A stretch of DNA of 64,000 nucleotides. Origin: Gammaproteobacteria bacterium (GTDB lineage: Bacteria; Pseudomonadota; Gammaproteobacteria; Steroidobacterales; GCA-2729495). The notes below the pieces were generated by a model. That model was not told where the DNA came from and ran no database searches. It saw only the letters and a program-made list of their open reading frames with translations. The position numbers were made by a program, and so were the translations under genes. The stretch lies in NCBI GenBank assembly GCA_030426355.1, contig JAUHYQ010000004.1, forward strand, positions 310,001 through 374,000. Direction: 5' to 3'. Below, in pieces: positions 41,070-53,727 of the stretch (within the stretch, counting starts at the first letter, position 1; each line of letters begins with the position of its first letter).

Positions 41070-42227
41070 TCAACCAGCAACGCGCTCCCATACCCAGTAC
41101 ATGCCGGTTACAGAAATAAGCAGAGACAAAGGCACTACCACGGCTTTGCGATACCAGGAGTGGTTACGAAACCAACCCACCAGCGCCATGGCTCCCGCAA
41201 TCACGGCAAGCTGTCCCAGCTCAACGCCTACGTTAAAACTAATAAGCGCTGTTAAGAATTCCCCCTCCGGTAAACCGATCTCGCCAAGCACACCGGCAAA
41301 GCCCATACCGTGAAGCAACCCAAAACAAAACACCAGCAGTACGCGCCATGAATGCAGTCGGGCCGTGACACAATTTTCGATGCCTACGTAAACTATAGAC
41401 AACGCAATCAGCGGCTCGACAATACCCGCGGGCAACGCCACGACCCCGTACATGGTGAGCCCGAGCGTGAGGGTATGGGCCACAGTAAAAGCGGAAACCT
41501 GCCACAACAAACTGGACAATTGCCGGCTCAGCAGAAACAGCCCAAGCACAAAAAGTATATGGTCGATGCCCAGCGGCACAATATGACGAAAACCAATGTC
41601 AATGTAGTCGACAATGACTGCCAATCGACCCCGCTGATTTAGCGGTGCATCGCCGTTCTGACCGGCAAGCTGGTAATCAGGGGCCACCTCGCCCGGCTGT
41701 AACCACAGCGACACAATATCCGCCGGGTCTTCACCCACGTAGCGCAGCACGTGACTCCCGTATTCGGGCGGCCATGTCCACCGCAGCGCGCGAGCACCGT
41801 TCGGCAAAGCCCCGCGTAAAAACACTTCTGAGTCACGCGCTAATGCAAGATCCCCGACAGGCGGGATGTCTATAGCCTGATATTGCAGCTCAATTTCTGT
41901 GCCATCAGCCTGCATCCCTACCGCACTAAGAAACTCGGGTGCGAAGGCATCAAATTGCTGCCCAAGGTCGACCGGCCCAAGCGCGCGCAGCGAGTCATAA
42001 TACTCGGCGTTAGGTGCATCGTTGGTATCGCTGTACTCGGGGCCGATGCCTGCCAATATCTGTTCGGCACTGAGCCGAATTCGCACCGCGACTTCGTTCG
42101 AGGCTGAGAGATTGACCGTCACCACCGCCGGGCGCACAGTATGGGCTTGCAGTACCGTCGAAAAGAACGGCAGTATGGTGCCCAGCAATAGGCTGAGTAA
42201 GACTCTTGATTTAATGGAACGCTGCAT
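41070..42227 (-). CDS. HupE/UreJ-family-like membrane protein
   Basis: A 385-residue protein with a signal peptide (ending near LQA), a periplasmic beta-rich domain (about 30-200) and six or so C-terminal helices starting with GFRHIVPLGIDHILFVLGLF. The GIDHILF motif, FTVAHTLTLGLT and FCFGLLHGMGFAGVL, all with helix-embedded His, mark the HupE/UreJ-2 group, linked to nickel or cobalt uptake. A GTG at 42230 directly precedes ATG 42227. It is divergent from a DUF4198-type gene with only 17 bp between starts. Metal transport is inferred from the family, not shown. Confidence 0.85.
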   Translation of the reverse strand: MQRSIKSRVLLSLLLGTILPFFSTVLQAHTVRPAVVTVNLSASNEVAVRIRLSAEQILAGIGPEYSDTNDAPNAEYYDSLRALGPVDLGQQFDAFAPEFLSAVGMQADGTEIELQYQAIDIPPVGDLALARDSEVFLRGALPNGARALRWTWPPEYGSHVLRYVGEDPADIVSLWLQPGEVAPDYQLAGQNGDAPLNQRGRLAVIVDYIDIGFRHIVPLGIDHILFVLGLFLLSRQLSSLLWQVSAFTVAHTLTLGLTMYGVVALPAGIVEPLIALSIVYVGIENCVTARLHSWRVLLVFCFGLLHGMGFAGVLGEIGLPEGEFLTALISFNVGVELGQLAVIAGAMALVGWFRNHSWYRKAVVVPLSLLISVTGMYWVWERVAG

Positions 42228-42244
42228 CACGGATTAATCATCGC

Positions 42245-43054
42245 ATGCCTAGACTCAAATACAATACTTTAGCGGCTATCATCGCTGCTTTTTCCTGTCT
42301 GAGTGCGCCCGTTTCAGCGCACGACTTCTGGGTTGAGCCGGATCAGTTTCAACCGGCCGAAGACGAAGCGGTATTCCTCAGCCTTCGCGAAGGCGTCGAT
42401 TTTAAGGGCAACACCCTGCCGTACATCAACGCGTGGTTTCAGGATTTCAGCCGTGTGGATGCGAACGGCCGCATGGATATTGTTTCTGTTCAGGGCGACG
42501 ACCCTGCAGCGCGCGTGTGGATGCCGGATGGCGCATTGTTGATTGGGTATGAAAGCAACCGCAGCTTCACTGAACTTCCACCTGAGAAGTTCAACAAATA
42601 TCTGGTTGATGAAGGCATAGAGCACATTCGCGCGCAGCGCATCGCTGCCGGCACTGATCAGCAACCTGCACCTGAATATTTTGTGCGGTGCGCGAAGACC
42701 CTGCTGCAGTCTGGAAACAGCTCCAGCAAAGTTTACGCGACCCGGCTAGGCTACCGGCTGGAATTAATTCCCGCAGCAAACCCCTATGAACTGAACCCTG
42801 GCGACAGCCTTACGTTCACACTTTATCTGCGCGATCAGCCTGCTCCCAATATGTTGGTGCAGGCATTCACCAAAGATGCGCCGGATCAAATACAGAAAAT
42901 TCGCACCGACGAGAACGGCCAAGCCACCGTGCAATTGAACACGGCGGGCATATGGATGGTAAAAGCAGTCAGCATTCAGCCTTTAATCGGCTCACCCAAA
43001 GCCAAGTGGCTCAGCCACTGGGCAAGTTATCTTTTTGAGCTGCCGAGCAGCTAA
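42245..43054 (+). CDS. DUF4198-like periplasmic protein
   Basis: A 269-residue protein with signal peptide (ending near APVSA), then HDFWVEPDQFQPAEDEAVFL typical of DUF4198, and a C-terminal Ig-like domain with LIPAANPYELNPGDSLTFTL and IRTDENGQATVQLNTAGIWM. DUF4198 proteins often lie near nickel or cobalt transporters and are thought to bind metal in the periplasm. The HDFW after signal cleavage could be a metal site. No Shine-Dalgarno precedes the ATG. Its divergent HupE-like neighbour supports the metal-uptake context. Confidence 0.85.
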   Translation: MPRLKYNTLAAIIAAFSCLSAPVSAHDFWVEPDQFQPAEDEAVFLSLREGVDFKGNTLPYINAWFQDFSRVDANGRMDIVSVQGDDPAARVWMPDGALLIGYESNRSFTELPPEKFNKYLVDEGIEHIRAQRIAAGTDQQPAPEYFVRCAKTLLQSGNSSSKVYATRLGYRLELIPAANPYELNPGDSLTFTLYLRDQPAPNMLVQAFTKDAPDQIQKIRTDENGQATVQLNTAGIWMVKAVSIQPLIGSPKAKWLSHWASYLFELPSS

Positions 43055-43059
43055 CCGCG

Positions 43060-44433
43060 CTAGTCGTCGAGATAATCTTCGAGTTTGATCGCTTCGCTGC
43101 CGGGAATCACCAAACGCTGCAAACGTTCGCGATCCTCGGCGGCAACCGTGGTATCGATGGCCATGCGCATACCGACACCCGGCAATGGCAAATCTTCAAA
43201 AAACAGATGGTGATTCGCAGTCAACGCGCGATTGTTAATTGCCCAGGTGATATCGTTGTTGCTGTTGATGTCTATATCGGCGTCCAGCACCACAATTTTG
43301 CGAATAACCCGGCATATGTCCCAGCGCCCCACCCGCATCTCAAATACGCGCCGAGCAAGCTCGCTTACGCTGATCGTGCTTCCCTGCTTAATCTGCAAAT
43401 ACAGTTCACCGGGCATACCCATCGTTGGGGGTGCAAAACAGGCACGCAAGTCGCTGACTTGCGGAAATGCCTTGCTTAATGCCTGCTTCAGCCCCGGCTC
43501 GATATCGTACAGAATAATAAAACCGAGCGAGTTATGCTCTCGACCTGCTCCCGCCATAATGGTGTGAAACATCGGGTCACGACGATGGGTAATTACCCGT
43601 ACCGTGCCGATATGTCCGTTTTGCGTGCCATACAGATCACCAAATTCACCCATGGTATTCGGGACATACTGCTGGTGGTCGATCTCGACCTCAAGGACGA
43701 ACTCTGCATCGGCCGGTACCACCATATCCAGCGTTTCGGCCTGCGTCACCTTTAACGACTCGCCGCTCAGCCCCCCCGCGACATCCAGTTCAGACAATTC
43801 CGGCGGCACCTTTGCTGATGCTGCCATCAGCAGTTCAGGATTCACGCCGATGGCCAGCGCGATTTGCGTGGTGCGACCCGCTGCTTTATCGGCAGCCAGA
43901 AATTGCAGCAGATCACTGCTGGGCCCGACGCTGACCGCGACCTGATTCTTACCGGTAATAAGAACGCGATAAATACCGACATTCAGGATGTTGTTATCGG
44001 GATTGCGGCTGATGCCCACAGCGGCTGTGAGGAAGGGGCCCGAATCCTCCGCAAAAAACGTCGGTACCGGCAGCAAACCCAGATCAACCGCCTCGCCCTG
44101 CATCACGACGTCTTTGCAAGGCGCCTGCGTCACCAATGCCGCCTGCACTGGGTTCGCAATTGCCGCGAAAACTGCATCGCGATGGTCATGCGCGCTGTAA
44201 CCAGTGGAATCGGTCAGCCCTAAACCCATCGCGAACCGCGGGGGTGAGGTCAATAATGCTCCTACTGCGGCAAACGCGGCCCCCTTGACGTCTTCGAACA
44301 AGACGCCTTTGCGTCGGGCTTCCGCTTGCTTCAATAAGGCCGGCAACTCGAAACGCGGGTCCACGGGGCGCTTGATGCGAAGCAACTCACCGGCATCGTC
44401 GATGGCCTTAACGAGGTAACGTAGGTCCGGCAT
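43060..44433 (-). CDS. UbiD-family decarboxylase
   Basis: A 457-residue prenyl-FMN-dependent (de)carboxylase family protein. It opens with DLRYLVKAIDDAGELLRI and shows the UbiD core: HTIMAGAGREHNSLGF, GISRNPDNNILNVGIYR, AEFVLEVEIDHQQYVPNTMG and GEFGDLYG with the acidic residues used in catalysis, and HHLFFEDLPLPG near the C-terminus. Members decarboxylate 4-hydroxybenzoate-type, cinnamic or aromatic acids. No UbiX-type gene is in the window. Because canonical UbiD is about 490 residues and needs the same motifs, a non-ubiquinone aromatic-acid role is possible. Confidence 0.88.
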   Translation of the reverse strand: MPDLRYLVKAIDDAGELLRIKRPVDPRFELPALLKQAEARRKGVLFEDVKGAAFAAVGALLTSPPRFAMGLGLTDSTGYSAHDHRDAVFAAIANPVQAALVTQAPCKDVVMQGEAVDLGLLPVPTFFAEDSGPFLTAAVGISRNPDNNILNVGIYRVLITGKNQVAVSVGPSSDLLQFLAADKAAGRTTQIALAIGVNPELLMAASAKVPPELSELDVAGGLSGESLKVTQAETLDMVVPADAEFVLEVEIDHQQYVPNTMGEFGDLYGTQNGHIGTVRVITHRRDPMFHTIMAGAGREHNSLGFIILYDIEPGLKQALSKAFPQVSDLRACFAPPTMGMPGELYLQIKQGSTISVSELARRVFEMRVGRWDICRVIRKIVVLDADIDINSNNDITWAINNRALTANHHLFFEDLPLPGVGMRMAIDTTVAAEDRERLQRLVIPGSEAIKLEDYLDD

Positions 44434-44462
44434 TAGTGGATTCCTGCAGCGGTGTTGATAAT

Positions 44463-44553
44463 TGGCGGAGGGGGCGGGATTCGAACCCGCGAAAGGCTAC
44501 TAACCTTTGCTTGTTTTCAAGACAAGTGCATTCAACCGCTCTGCCACCCCTCC
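44463..44553 (-). tRNA. tRNA-Ser(TGA)
   Basis: A 91-nt class II tRNA on the minus strand: acceptor GGAGGGG, D arm with GCAGAGCGGTTGAATGC, anticodon loop CTTGAAA (anticodon TGA), a long variable arm (AAGGTTAGTAGCCTTT region), T loop TTCGAAT and encoded CCA. The UbiD-type gene starts 29 bp downstream on the same strand. Confidence 0.96.
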
Positions 44554-44671
44554 ACGGTTCGGATGCGCTCCGAATTGAGGATTCTGGCCGTTATACCCAC
44601 GGGACGCAACCACGGCGTGCGCATGCTAGACTCGTGTCTGGCTGTTAGCACGATATTTTCAGGAGAGCAAA

Positions 44672-46644
<1,973 letters not shown>

Positions 46645-46733
46645 TCAGTCTCGGCAAAACATTAAAAAGCAGGTTGCGAAGTTTACACGGAAGATACCGC
46701 GCAATTCTCCCAAGAATTATTTCCTGATTTGTT

Positions 46734-48062
46734 TCAGGATTTGGATCCGGCTTCCCCCTTGCGCTTTGCCTTGCGGTTTGCGTCTCTGAGGTGCCTCAGT
46801 TTCTCAGCTATCTGAATTTCCAGCCCGGCCTCGACCGGATGATAGTAAATACGGTCAGACAGATCGTCGGGGAAATACCGCTCACCTGCGGCAAACCCGC
46901 CGGCTTCGTCGTGCGCGTAGCGATAGCCCTTGCCATGCTCCAGGGATTTGGCCAGCCGGGTCGGTGCGTTACGAAAGCGCAGCGGAACCTCACGCGTCCC
47001 CGCCTCCTGCGAATCGCGACTTGCCTGCCCCAGGGCTTTGTAAACCGCATTGCTCTTCGCCGCACAGGCCATAAACACCAGCGCCTGCGCCAGGACCAGT
47101 TCACCTTCGGGCGAACCGAGCCGATCGTAGGCTTCCCAAGCATCCAGCGTAATGCGCAGCGCGCGCGGATCGGCATTGCCGATATCCTCGCTGGCCATGC
47201 GAACCATTCGGCGTGCGAGATACAGAGGATCACAACCACCGTCGAGCATGCGCGCAAACCAATATAACGCGGCGTCCGGATCAGACCCACGCACGGCTTT
47301 ATGGAGCACGGATATCTGGTCATAAAACAGGTCGCCGCCGTGATCGAAACGGCGCACCGAGCCGGTGACCACCTCCTCCACCTGGATGGCGGTGATCTCG
47401 CTGGAATCGGCGCTGTCAGCCAGTCCGGCTGCCAGTTCCAGCAAGTTCAACGCGCGCCGCGCATCACCGTCGGCCGCAATGGCCAATTGCTGCAGCAATT
47501 CCGGCTCACAGCTATAGCGCCCGGCAAGACCGTGCTCTTTGTCCGCCAGAGCACGCCGCAGCAATTCCACGAGGTCGCTTTCATCCAGCGCTTTAAGTAC
47601 GTAAACCCGGGCGCGGGACAACAATGCATTGTTCAGTTCAAATGACGGGTTCTCGGTGGTGGCACCGATAAAAATCAGGGTTCCGTTCTCGACCCAAGGC
47701 AAAAACGCGTCCTGCTGAGCTTTGTTAAAGCGATGCACTTCGTCCAGAAACAGCACGGTGCTCAGATCTTTTTCAGCTCTTATTTGTTTCGCTTTATCAA
47801 CGGCTTGTCGTATATCCTTCACACCGGACATTACGGCTGAGAGCGCTATAAACTCGGCCCCGGCCGAACCCGCGACCAGGCGCGCCAGCGTGGTCTTGCC
47901 AGTACCTGGCGGGCCCCAGAGAATCGCGGAATGCAGCGGGCGGGCGTTCAGCAAACCGGTCAGCGCCTTGCCCTGCCCCAGCAAGTGTGTCTGCCCGACT
48001 ATACGGTCAGCGGAACGCGGGCGCATCCGATCTGCCAGGGGTTTACCGACGTCACTGCTCAT
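46734..48062 (-). CDS. rarA: Replication-associated recombination protein RarA (MgsA)
   Basis: A 442-residue AAA+ clamp-loader-like ATPase: RMRPRSADRIVGQTHLLGQG, Walker A GPPGTGKTTLA, Walker B LFLDEVHRFNKAQQ, sensor GATTENPSFELN, and the C-terminal region FARMLDGGCDPLYLARRMVR. It acts at stalled replication forks. It lies 4 bp downstream of the VanZ-like gene and 92 bp upstream of serS. Confidence 0.95.
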   Translation of the reverse strand: MSSDVGKPLADRMRPRSADRIVGQTHLLGQGKALTGLLNARPLHSAILWGPPGTGKTTLARLVAGSAGAEFIALSAVMSGVKDIRQAVDKAKQIRAEKDLSTVLFLDEVHRFNKAQQDAFLPWVENGTLIFIGATTENPSFELNNALLSRARVYVLKALDESDLVELLRRALADKEHGLAGRYSCEPELLQQLAIAADGDARRALNLLELAAGLADSADSSEITAIQVEEVVTGSVRRFDHGGDLFYDQISVLHKAVRGSDPDAALYWFARMLDGGCDPLYLARRMVRMASEDIGNADPRALRITLDAWEAYDRLGSPEGELVLAQALVFMACAAKSNAVYKALGQASRDSQEAGTREVPLRFRNAPTRLAKSLEHGKGYRYAHDEAGGFAAGERYFPDDLSDRIYYHPVEAGLEIQIAEKLRHLRDANRKAKRKGEAGSKS

Positions 48063-48066
48063 GAAG

Positions 48067-48462
48067 TTACCGGTTGCCGATTTGCCTTTCCACCCAAAGT
48101 GGCCAGCGCCGCAGCGGCGTTAACGAAAGCGCCCACCCCAGACTCAGCCCGATGATATCGGCGGCCAGATCAGCGAGCTCTGCGTAACGGTTCGGCACTT
48201 GCGACTGCAACAGTTCCATCAGCATACCGTAGGTCAGCAGCCCCACAAACAGCAACCACAAGCGTCGTTTAGGGTAAAGCGGTGCAAACCAGATCATGAG
48301 ACCCGCAAACACCACAAAGTGGATAAATTTGTCAGATAAAACCTCGGTGGCCGCCATCTTGGGAAGTGGAACCAGCGCGAGCACAAGGATGGCGGCGAGC
48401 AGCAGGTAACCTGACAACAGCCATAACGTACGCCACCGCAATTGGTCGGTTGGCAGAGTCAC
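48067..48462 (-). CDS. VanZ-family membrane protein
   Basis: A 131-residue protein with four helices and the VanZ motif SDKFIHFVVFAGLMIWFAPLYP, then a conserved glutamate-rich PNRYAELADLAADIIG segment. VanZ proteins are small membrane proteins of mostly unknown function, one of which gives low-level teicoplanin resistance. It is inserted between lolA (15 bp upstream) and rarA (4 bp downstream), so it is likely co-transcribed. Confidence 0.88.
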   Translation of the reverse strand: MTLPTDQLRWRTLWLLSGYLLLAAILVLALVPLPKMAATEVLSDKFIHFVVFAGLMIWFAPLYPKRRLWLLFVGLLTYGMLMELLQSQVPNRYAELADLAADIIGLSLGWALSLTPLRRWPLWVERQIGNR

Positions 48463-48477
48463 TGTTCAGGCCGCCAA

Positions 48478-49125
48478 TCAGTCGAGCTGACCGGATTCAT
48501 CGATGAGATCGACGCCGTCCGGCAAGTTGAATTCAAATAGCGCCCTGTCGGGCGGCGTGGTATCGCCGTCTGCAAACTGAATGCGGGTTTGCTGCCCAAA
48601 ACTGTCCCACAAACGCATTTCAAGCAATACCGATCGGTCAAACTCCAGCTCAATTTGCCGGAAATCGGTACGCGGTTGTTTAGGCACCAACCCCACGACC
48701 AGAATGCGCCCCTCGATATCGCCGCTGACCGTGTAGTCGTCCAGCAATTCCACACGACCGGCCAGCAAACCTGCCGGCGTCTGCTCCAAAACGCCGTCAA
48801 AGTTTTTGACTGTGGCTTGCTCAAGGTCTTCATCATAGAGCCAGATCCGCTTGCCGTCTGAGAGAATCAGCCGTGGCCAGGGCGCCTGATACTCCCAGCG
48901 AAAGCGATCGGGACGATCCAGCCAGAATTGACCTTCCGACTTTTCGATGACAGCTCCGGCACCATCGAAAACTGTCTGCCTGAAATTGGCTTGAAAAGAC
49001 TCCAGCGAGGCGAGGCGCTCATGCAGAACGGTGCGGGCCTCGTCTGGTTCCAGAGGCTCAGCAACAAGATTCCACGCTGACAGAACCGCGCACAGGCCGA
49101 TTACGGCAACCACCCGCTTACGCAT
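48478..49125 (-). CDS. lolA: Outer membrane lipoprotein carrier protein LolA
   Basis: A 215-residue periplasmic chaperone with a signal peptide (MRKRVVAVIGLCAVLSAWNL region), RLASLESFQANFRQTVFDGA, SEGQFWLDRPDRFRWEYQAP, and ILSDGKRIWLYDEDLEQATV, the standard LolA strands. It ferries lipoproteins from LolCDE to LolB. It starts 6 bp after ftsK, as in Pseudomonas. Confidence 0.95.
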   Translation of the reverse strand: MRKRVVAVIGLCAVLSAWNLVAEPLEPDEARTVLHERLASLESFQANFRQTVFDGAGAVIEKSEGQFWLDRPDRFRWEYQAPWPRLILSDGKRIWLYDEDLEQATVKNFDGVLEQTPAGLLAGRVELLDDYTVSGDIEGRILVVGLVPKQPRTDFRQIELEFDRSVLLEMRLWDSFGQQTRIQFADGDTTPPDRALFEFNLPDGVDLIDESGQLD

Positions 49126-49131
49126 AAATCA

Positions 49132-51450
49132 CTATGAGCCAGGCGGCGCGGGTGCGAGCACTTCGCGCGAACCGTTGGATTGCAACTCGCCTACGATGCC
49201 AGCGGCCTCCATAGTTTCTACCAGCCTGGCCGCGCGGTTATAGCCAATCTTCAAGCGGCGCTGCACACCGGAAATGGACGCTCGTCGGGTTTCAGTCACA
49301 ATCTGCACGGCCTGATCATAAAGCGGGTCGTCTTCCCCGTCGTCATCAGCAACCTTGGGTTCACCGGAAATGCCGGGTATGGGCGCAGCCGGACCGACAG
49401 TTACGTCTTCAATATACCGAGGCTGACCACTGGCCTTAAGGCGTTCGACCACCTTGACCACTTCTTCGTCAGAAACAAAAGCCCCGTGCACGCGCACCGG
49501 CGTGGGCTCCCCGCTCGGTAGAAACAGCATATCGCCATGCCCGAGCAGATTTTCCGCACCACCCTGATCCAGAATGGTACGCGAGTCGACTTTAGCCGAC
49601 ACCTGAAAGGCGATGCGGCAGGGAATATTGGCCTTGATCAGGCCGGTAATCACATCCACCGACGGCCGCTGCGTCGCGACGATTAAATGTATGCCAGAGG
49701 CCCGGGCTTTTTGTGCCAACCGTGCAATCAGTTCTTCGACCTTTTTGCCGACAATCATCATCATGTCAGCCAGCTCATCGATAATGACGACAATATTCGG
49801 CAACGGCTTCAAATCCGGCACTTCAACGGCGTCATTTTCACTATTTAGTGCTGCATACAGAGGGTCCGGTATAGGCTTGCCCTGCTCGATCGCATTCTTG
49901 ACCCGGCGGTTATAGCCAGCCAGATTCCTGACTTTCAGTTCCGCCATCAAGCGGTAACGCCGCTCCATTTCAGCCACGCACCAACGCAATGCATTGGCCG
50001 CTTCTTTCATGTCGGTGACGACCGGGGCCAGCAAATGAGGGATGCCCTCGTAAACCGACAGCTCCAGCATCTTGGGATCGATCATTATCATGCGGACGTC
50101 TTCGGGCCTCGACTTGTACAGCAGGCTGAGGACCATGGCATTAATGCCCACCGACTTACCCGAGCCTGTGGTACCCGCAATCAGCAGATGCGGCATCTTG
50201 CCTAAATCCGCCACCACAGATTTGCCGCTGATGTCTTTGCCCAACGCCAATGTTAGCGGCGAGGCCTGCTCATCGTATGCGCGCGACCCGATGATCTCGC
50301 CCAGCGTGACCATCTCCCGAACCTCATTGGGAATTTCGAGGCCGACGTAACTCTTGCCGGGGATGACCTCTACCACCCGCACACTGGTTGTCGACAGGGA
50401 GCGGGCTATATCCGTCGCCAGGTTGCTGATTTTGCTGGCTTTCAATCCCGGCGCGAGATCCAGCTCGAAGCGGGTCACCACCGGCCCGGGGTGCACTTCC
50501 ACGACGCTGACTTCCGCCCCGAAGTCCGCAAGTTTCAGTTCAAGCATGCGGGACATCCCTTCCAATGCCTCGGCTGAATAACCCGGGGTGGATTCGCGCG
50601 GCTCATCGAGCAAAGACAACGGCGGAAGACTGCCGGCAGCAACCGAATCAAACATGGGTACTTGACGTTCTTTCTCGGCGCGAATACTTTTCTCCGGCTT
50701 TTTCATTGCCGGCTCAATGCGCGGTTTTGATTTGCCGGCACGCTGGGTTACCACTCGACGTTTTGCCTCAACTAATTGATGCCGCTTTAGCTGCTCGCGC
50801 CGCGCGCGAACTTTGGCCACCAGTAACAACGATCGTGCACGGCACCAGGCTGCGCCGGCCAGCACCTGCCGCCCGATCCAGTCCATGGCATCCAGCCACG
50901 ACATACCGGTAAAGAGGGAAATCGCGGCCAGCCATAACGCCAGCATCAGCAGCGTGGCACCCAATAAACCCAGCGTGGCCTCCAGCCCTTCTCCGACCAG
51001 CTGCCCGAGTATTCCGCCGGCCGATTCGCGCAAATCCGGGTGATAAAAATGCAGGGTCGCCAGACCACAACTGGTCACCAGCGCCAGCAAGAACCCGCCG
51101 ATACGGGTAATCAGCACGGTTTTGTCCAGTGGCTCGGTGCTGTAGCGCGCGGAAAACAATAACCAGCCGACCAGCATCACCATCAGGGGAAAAAGGAACG
51201 CTGGCATTCCGGTCAGGTAAAAAGAGAGATCCGCAAACCAGGCGCCCGCAGCGCCGATCTGGTTGTGCAAACGGCTGCCGCCGGATCCGGTGTGACTGAA
51301 GCCCGGGTCGTCAGGGTGATAACTAAGCAGAGCCAGCAACAATATAATTGCCACGGCGCCAAATACCCATAACGCCGATTCCCTTATTGTGCGTGTAACC
51401 GTTGAAGTTACTGAGGCGTTTCGCCCCGAAAGTTGCGCTGCCTTGCCCAC
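49132..51450 (-). CDS. ftsK: DNA translocase FtsK
   Basis: A 772-residue protein, short by E. coli standards but usual for many bacteria. Four membrane helices lie in the first 200 residues, followed by a modest linker, the alpha/beta motor with Walker A in [15 protein letters not shown] and Walker B in [14 protein letters not shown], and a C-terminal winged-helix gamma domain (about 700-762; [20 protein letters not shown]) that reads KOPS sites. It pumps DNA at the septum and activates XerCD. Confidence 0.96.
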   Translation of the reverse strand: MGKAAQLSGRNASVTSTVTRTIRESALWVFGAVAIILLLALLSYHPDDPGFSHTGSGGSRLHNQIGAAGAWFADLSFYLTGMPAFLFPLMVMLVGWLLFSARYSTEPLDKTVLITRIGGFLLALVTSCGLATLHFYHPDLRESAGGILGQLVGEGLEATLGLLGATLLMLALWLAAISLFTGMSWLDAMDWIGRQVLAGAAWCRARSLLLVAKVRARREQLKRHQLVEAKRRVVTQRAGKSKPRIEPAMKKPEKSIRAEKERQVPMFDSVAAGSLPPLSLLDEPRESTPGYSAEALEGMSRMLELKLADFGAEVSVVEVHPGPVVTRFELDLAPGLKASKISNLATDIARSLSTTSVRVVEVIPGKSYVGLEIPNEVREMVTLGEIIGSRAYDEQASPLTLALGKDISGKSVVADLGKMPHLLIAGTTGSGKSVGINAMVLSLLYKSRPEDVRMIMIDPKMLELSVYEGIPHLLAPVVTDMKEAANALRWCVAEMERRYRLMAELKVRNLAGYNRRVKNAIEQGKPIPDPLYAALNSENDAVEVPDLKPLPNIVVIIDELADMMMIVGKKVEELIARLAQKARASGIHLIVATQRPSVDVITGLIKANIPCRIAFQVSAKVDSRTILDQGGAENLLGHGDMLFLPSGEPTPVRVHGAFVSDEEVVKVVERLKASGQPRYIEDVTVGPAAPIPGISGEPKVADDDGEDDPLYDQAVQIVTETRRASISGVQRRLKIGYNRAARLVETMEAAGIVGELQSNGSREVLAPAPPGS

Positions 51451-51551
51451 TTCGAATTCACCCAGTTAGTCCATTTAACTGTGCCGAGCTTTGCTCGCCC
51501 GGGACATTCCCGTACACTGCGGCGCCTGCCGCTGGCTACAAATCTACATAA

Positions 51552-52538
<987 letters not shown>

Positions 52539-52583
52539 GGAAGCTCCGGACGAATAGATGCTATTTTGACGCAGAGGCGGTGC

Positions 52584-53711
52584 ATGCGAACCCGGGTCGT
52601 TCAATCCATCAGTGAGATCAACCCCGACGATTGGAACGGCTTGCTGAACGACGGGAATCCTTTCGTGCGCCATGAGTTTTTGCGCGCTCTGGAAGAATCC
52701 GGATGCGCTTCGGCTGTAACCGGCTGGCACCCTTGCCACGTTGTTTGCGAAGCTGACGACGGCCAATTGCTCGGCGCAATGCCGCTCTACCTCAAGACCA
52801 ACCCATATGGCGAATTCGTATTTGATTTTGCCTGGGCGGGAGCCTATGAGCGCTCCGGGCTCCACTATTACCCCAAGCTGGTTGCCGCGGTACCGTTCAC
52901 CCCGGCTACTGGACCGCGCCTGCTATGCCCGACAAAAAACAACCCGATTATTCCCGGTCTGCTATTGCAGGAAGCCCGTGAGCTGGCGGCGCGCTGCGAC
53001 GCTTCCTCGCTGCACATACTGTTTCCAGACCGGCAAGACCGGGACAGAGCTCAACAAGCCGAGATGCTGTTGCGCAAAGATTGCCAGTTTCACTGGCACA
53101 ATCAGGGCTATGCTTCTTTTGATGATTTTCTGAATACCTTTACCGCCAGCAAGCGTAAAAAGGCCCGGCGCGAGCGGCGTCGGGTGAGCGAAGCGGGAAT
53201 TGTTTTTCATAGCCTGATGGGCAAAGAGATAGATGACCAAGTGTGGGAATCGATCATGCCGCTCTACACCGGTACTTTTCTGCGCCGCGGGAGGGAGCCT
53301 TATCTGAATCTCGATTTTTTTCAGCGAATTACACGGGCCATGCCTGATAGTCTGGTGGTATTCGCGGGATATCATCAGCACGACATGGTCGGAGTAGCGA
53401 TTTGTTTTCGCAGCGACACACATCTCTACGGCCGATACTGGGGCGCAAACGGGTTTATTGATTCACTGCATTTTGAAACTTGTTACTACCAGGGCATCGA
53501 CTACTGCATTCAAAATGAGTTAAAAGTTTTTGAGCCCGGTACGCAGGGCGAACACAAGATCAGTCGCGGCTTTGTGCCAACGGAAACGTGGTCGGCACAT
53601 TGGCTATCGCACCCCCAGTTTTTCGCCGCGATCGACGAATACCTCAACAACGAACGGCAACACGTGGATCGCTACATGAATTTTCTGGGCGAGCACATCC
53701 CTTATAAATAG
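52584..53711 (+). CDS. GNAT/FemAB-like (DUF482) N-acyltransferase
   Basis: A 375-residue protein; ATG 52584 is chosen because GAGG lies just upstream, though TTG 52566 is in frame. Motifs typical of the DUF482/peptidogalycan-like group are present: NPFVRHEFLRALEESGCAS, YGEFVFDFAWAGAYERSGLH, PATGPRLL, and the C-terminal FEPGTQGEHKISRGF. It may transfer an acyl or aminoacyl group, perhaps to an envelope precursor. It lies between trxB (45 bp) and aat (16 bp), a position taken in other genomes by different genes. Confidence 0.85.
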   Translation: MRTRVVQSISEINPDDWNGLLNDGNPFVRHEFLRALEESGCASAVTGWHPCHVVCEADDGQLLGAMPLYLKTNPYGEFVFDFAWAGAYERSGLHYYPKLVAAVPFTPATGPRLLCPTKNNPIIPGLLLQEARELAARCDASSLHILFPDRQDRDRAQQAEMLLRKDCQFHWHNQGYASFDDFLNTFTASKRKKARRERRRVSEAGIVFHSLMGKEIDDQVWESIMPLYTGTFLRRGREPYLNLDFFQRITRAMPDSLVVFAGYHQHDMVGVAICFRSDTHLYGRYWGANGFIDSLHFETCYYQGIDYCIQNELKVFEPGTQGEHKISRGFVPTETWSAHWLSHPQFFAAIDEYLNNERQHVDRYMNFLGEHIPYK

Positions 53712-53727
53712 TCGGGCAGCCTGCTTG

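Noticed and set aside
48459-48836. 125-codon minus-strand frame inside lolA
   Set aside because: Same strand but another frame of lolA; Trp/Ser-rich noise translation.
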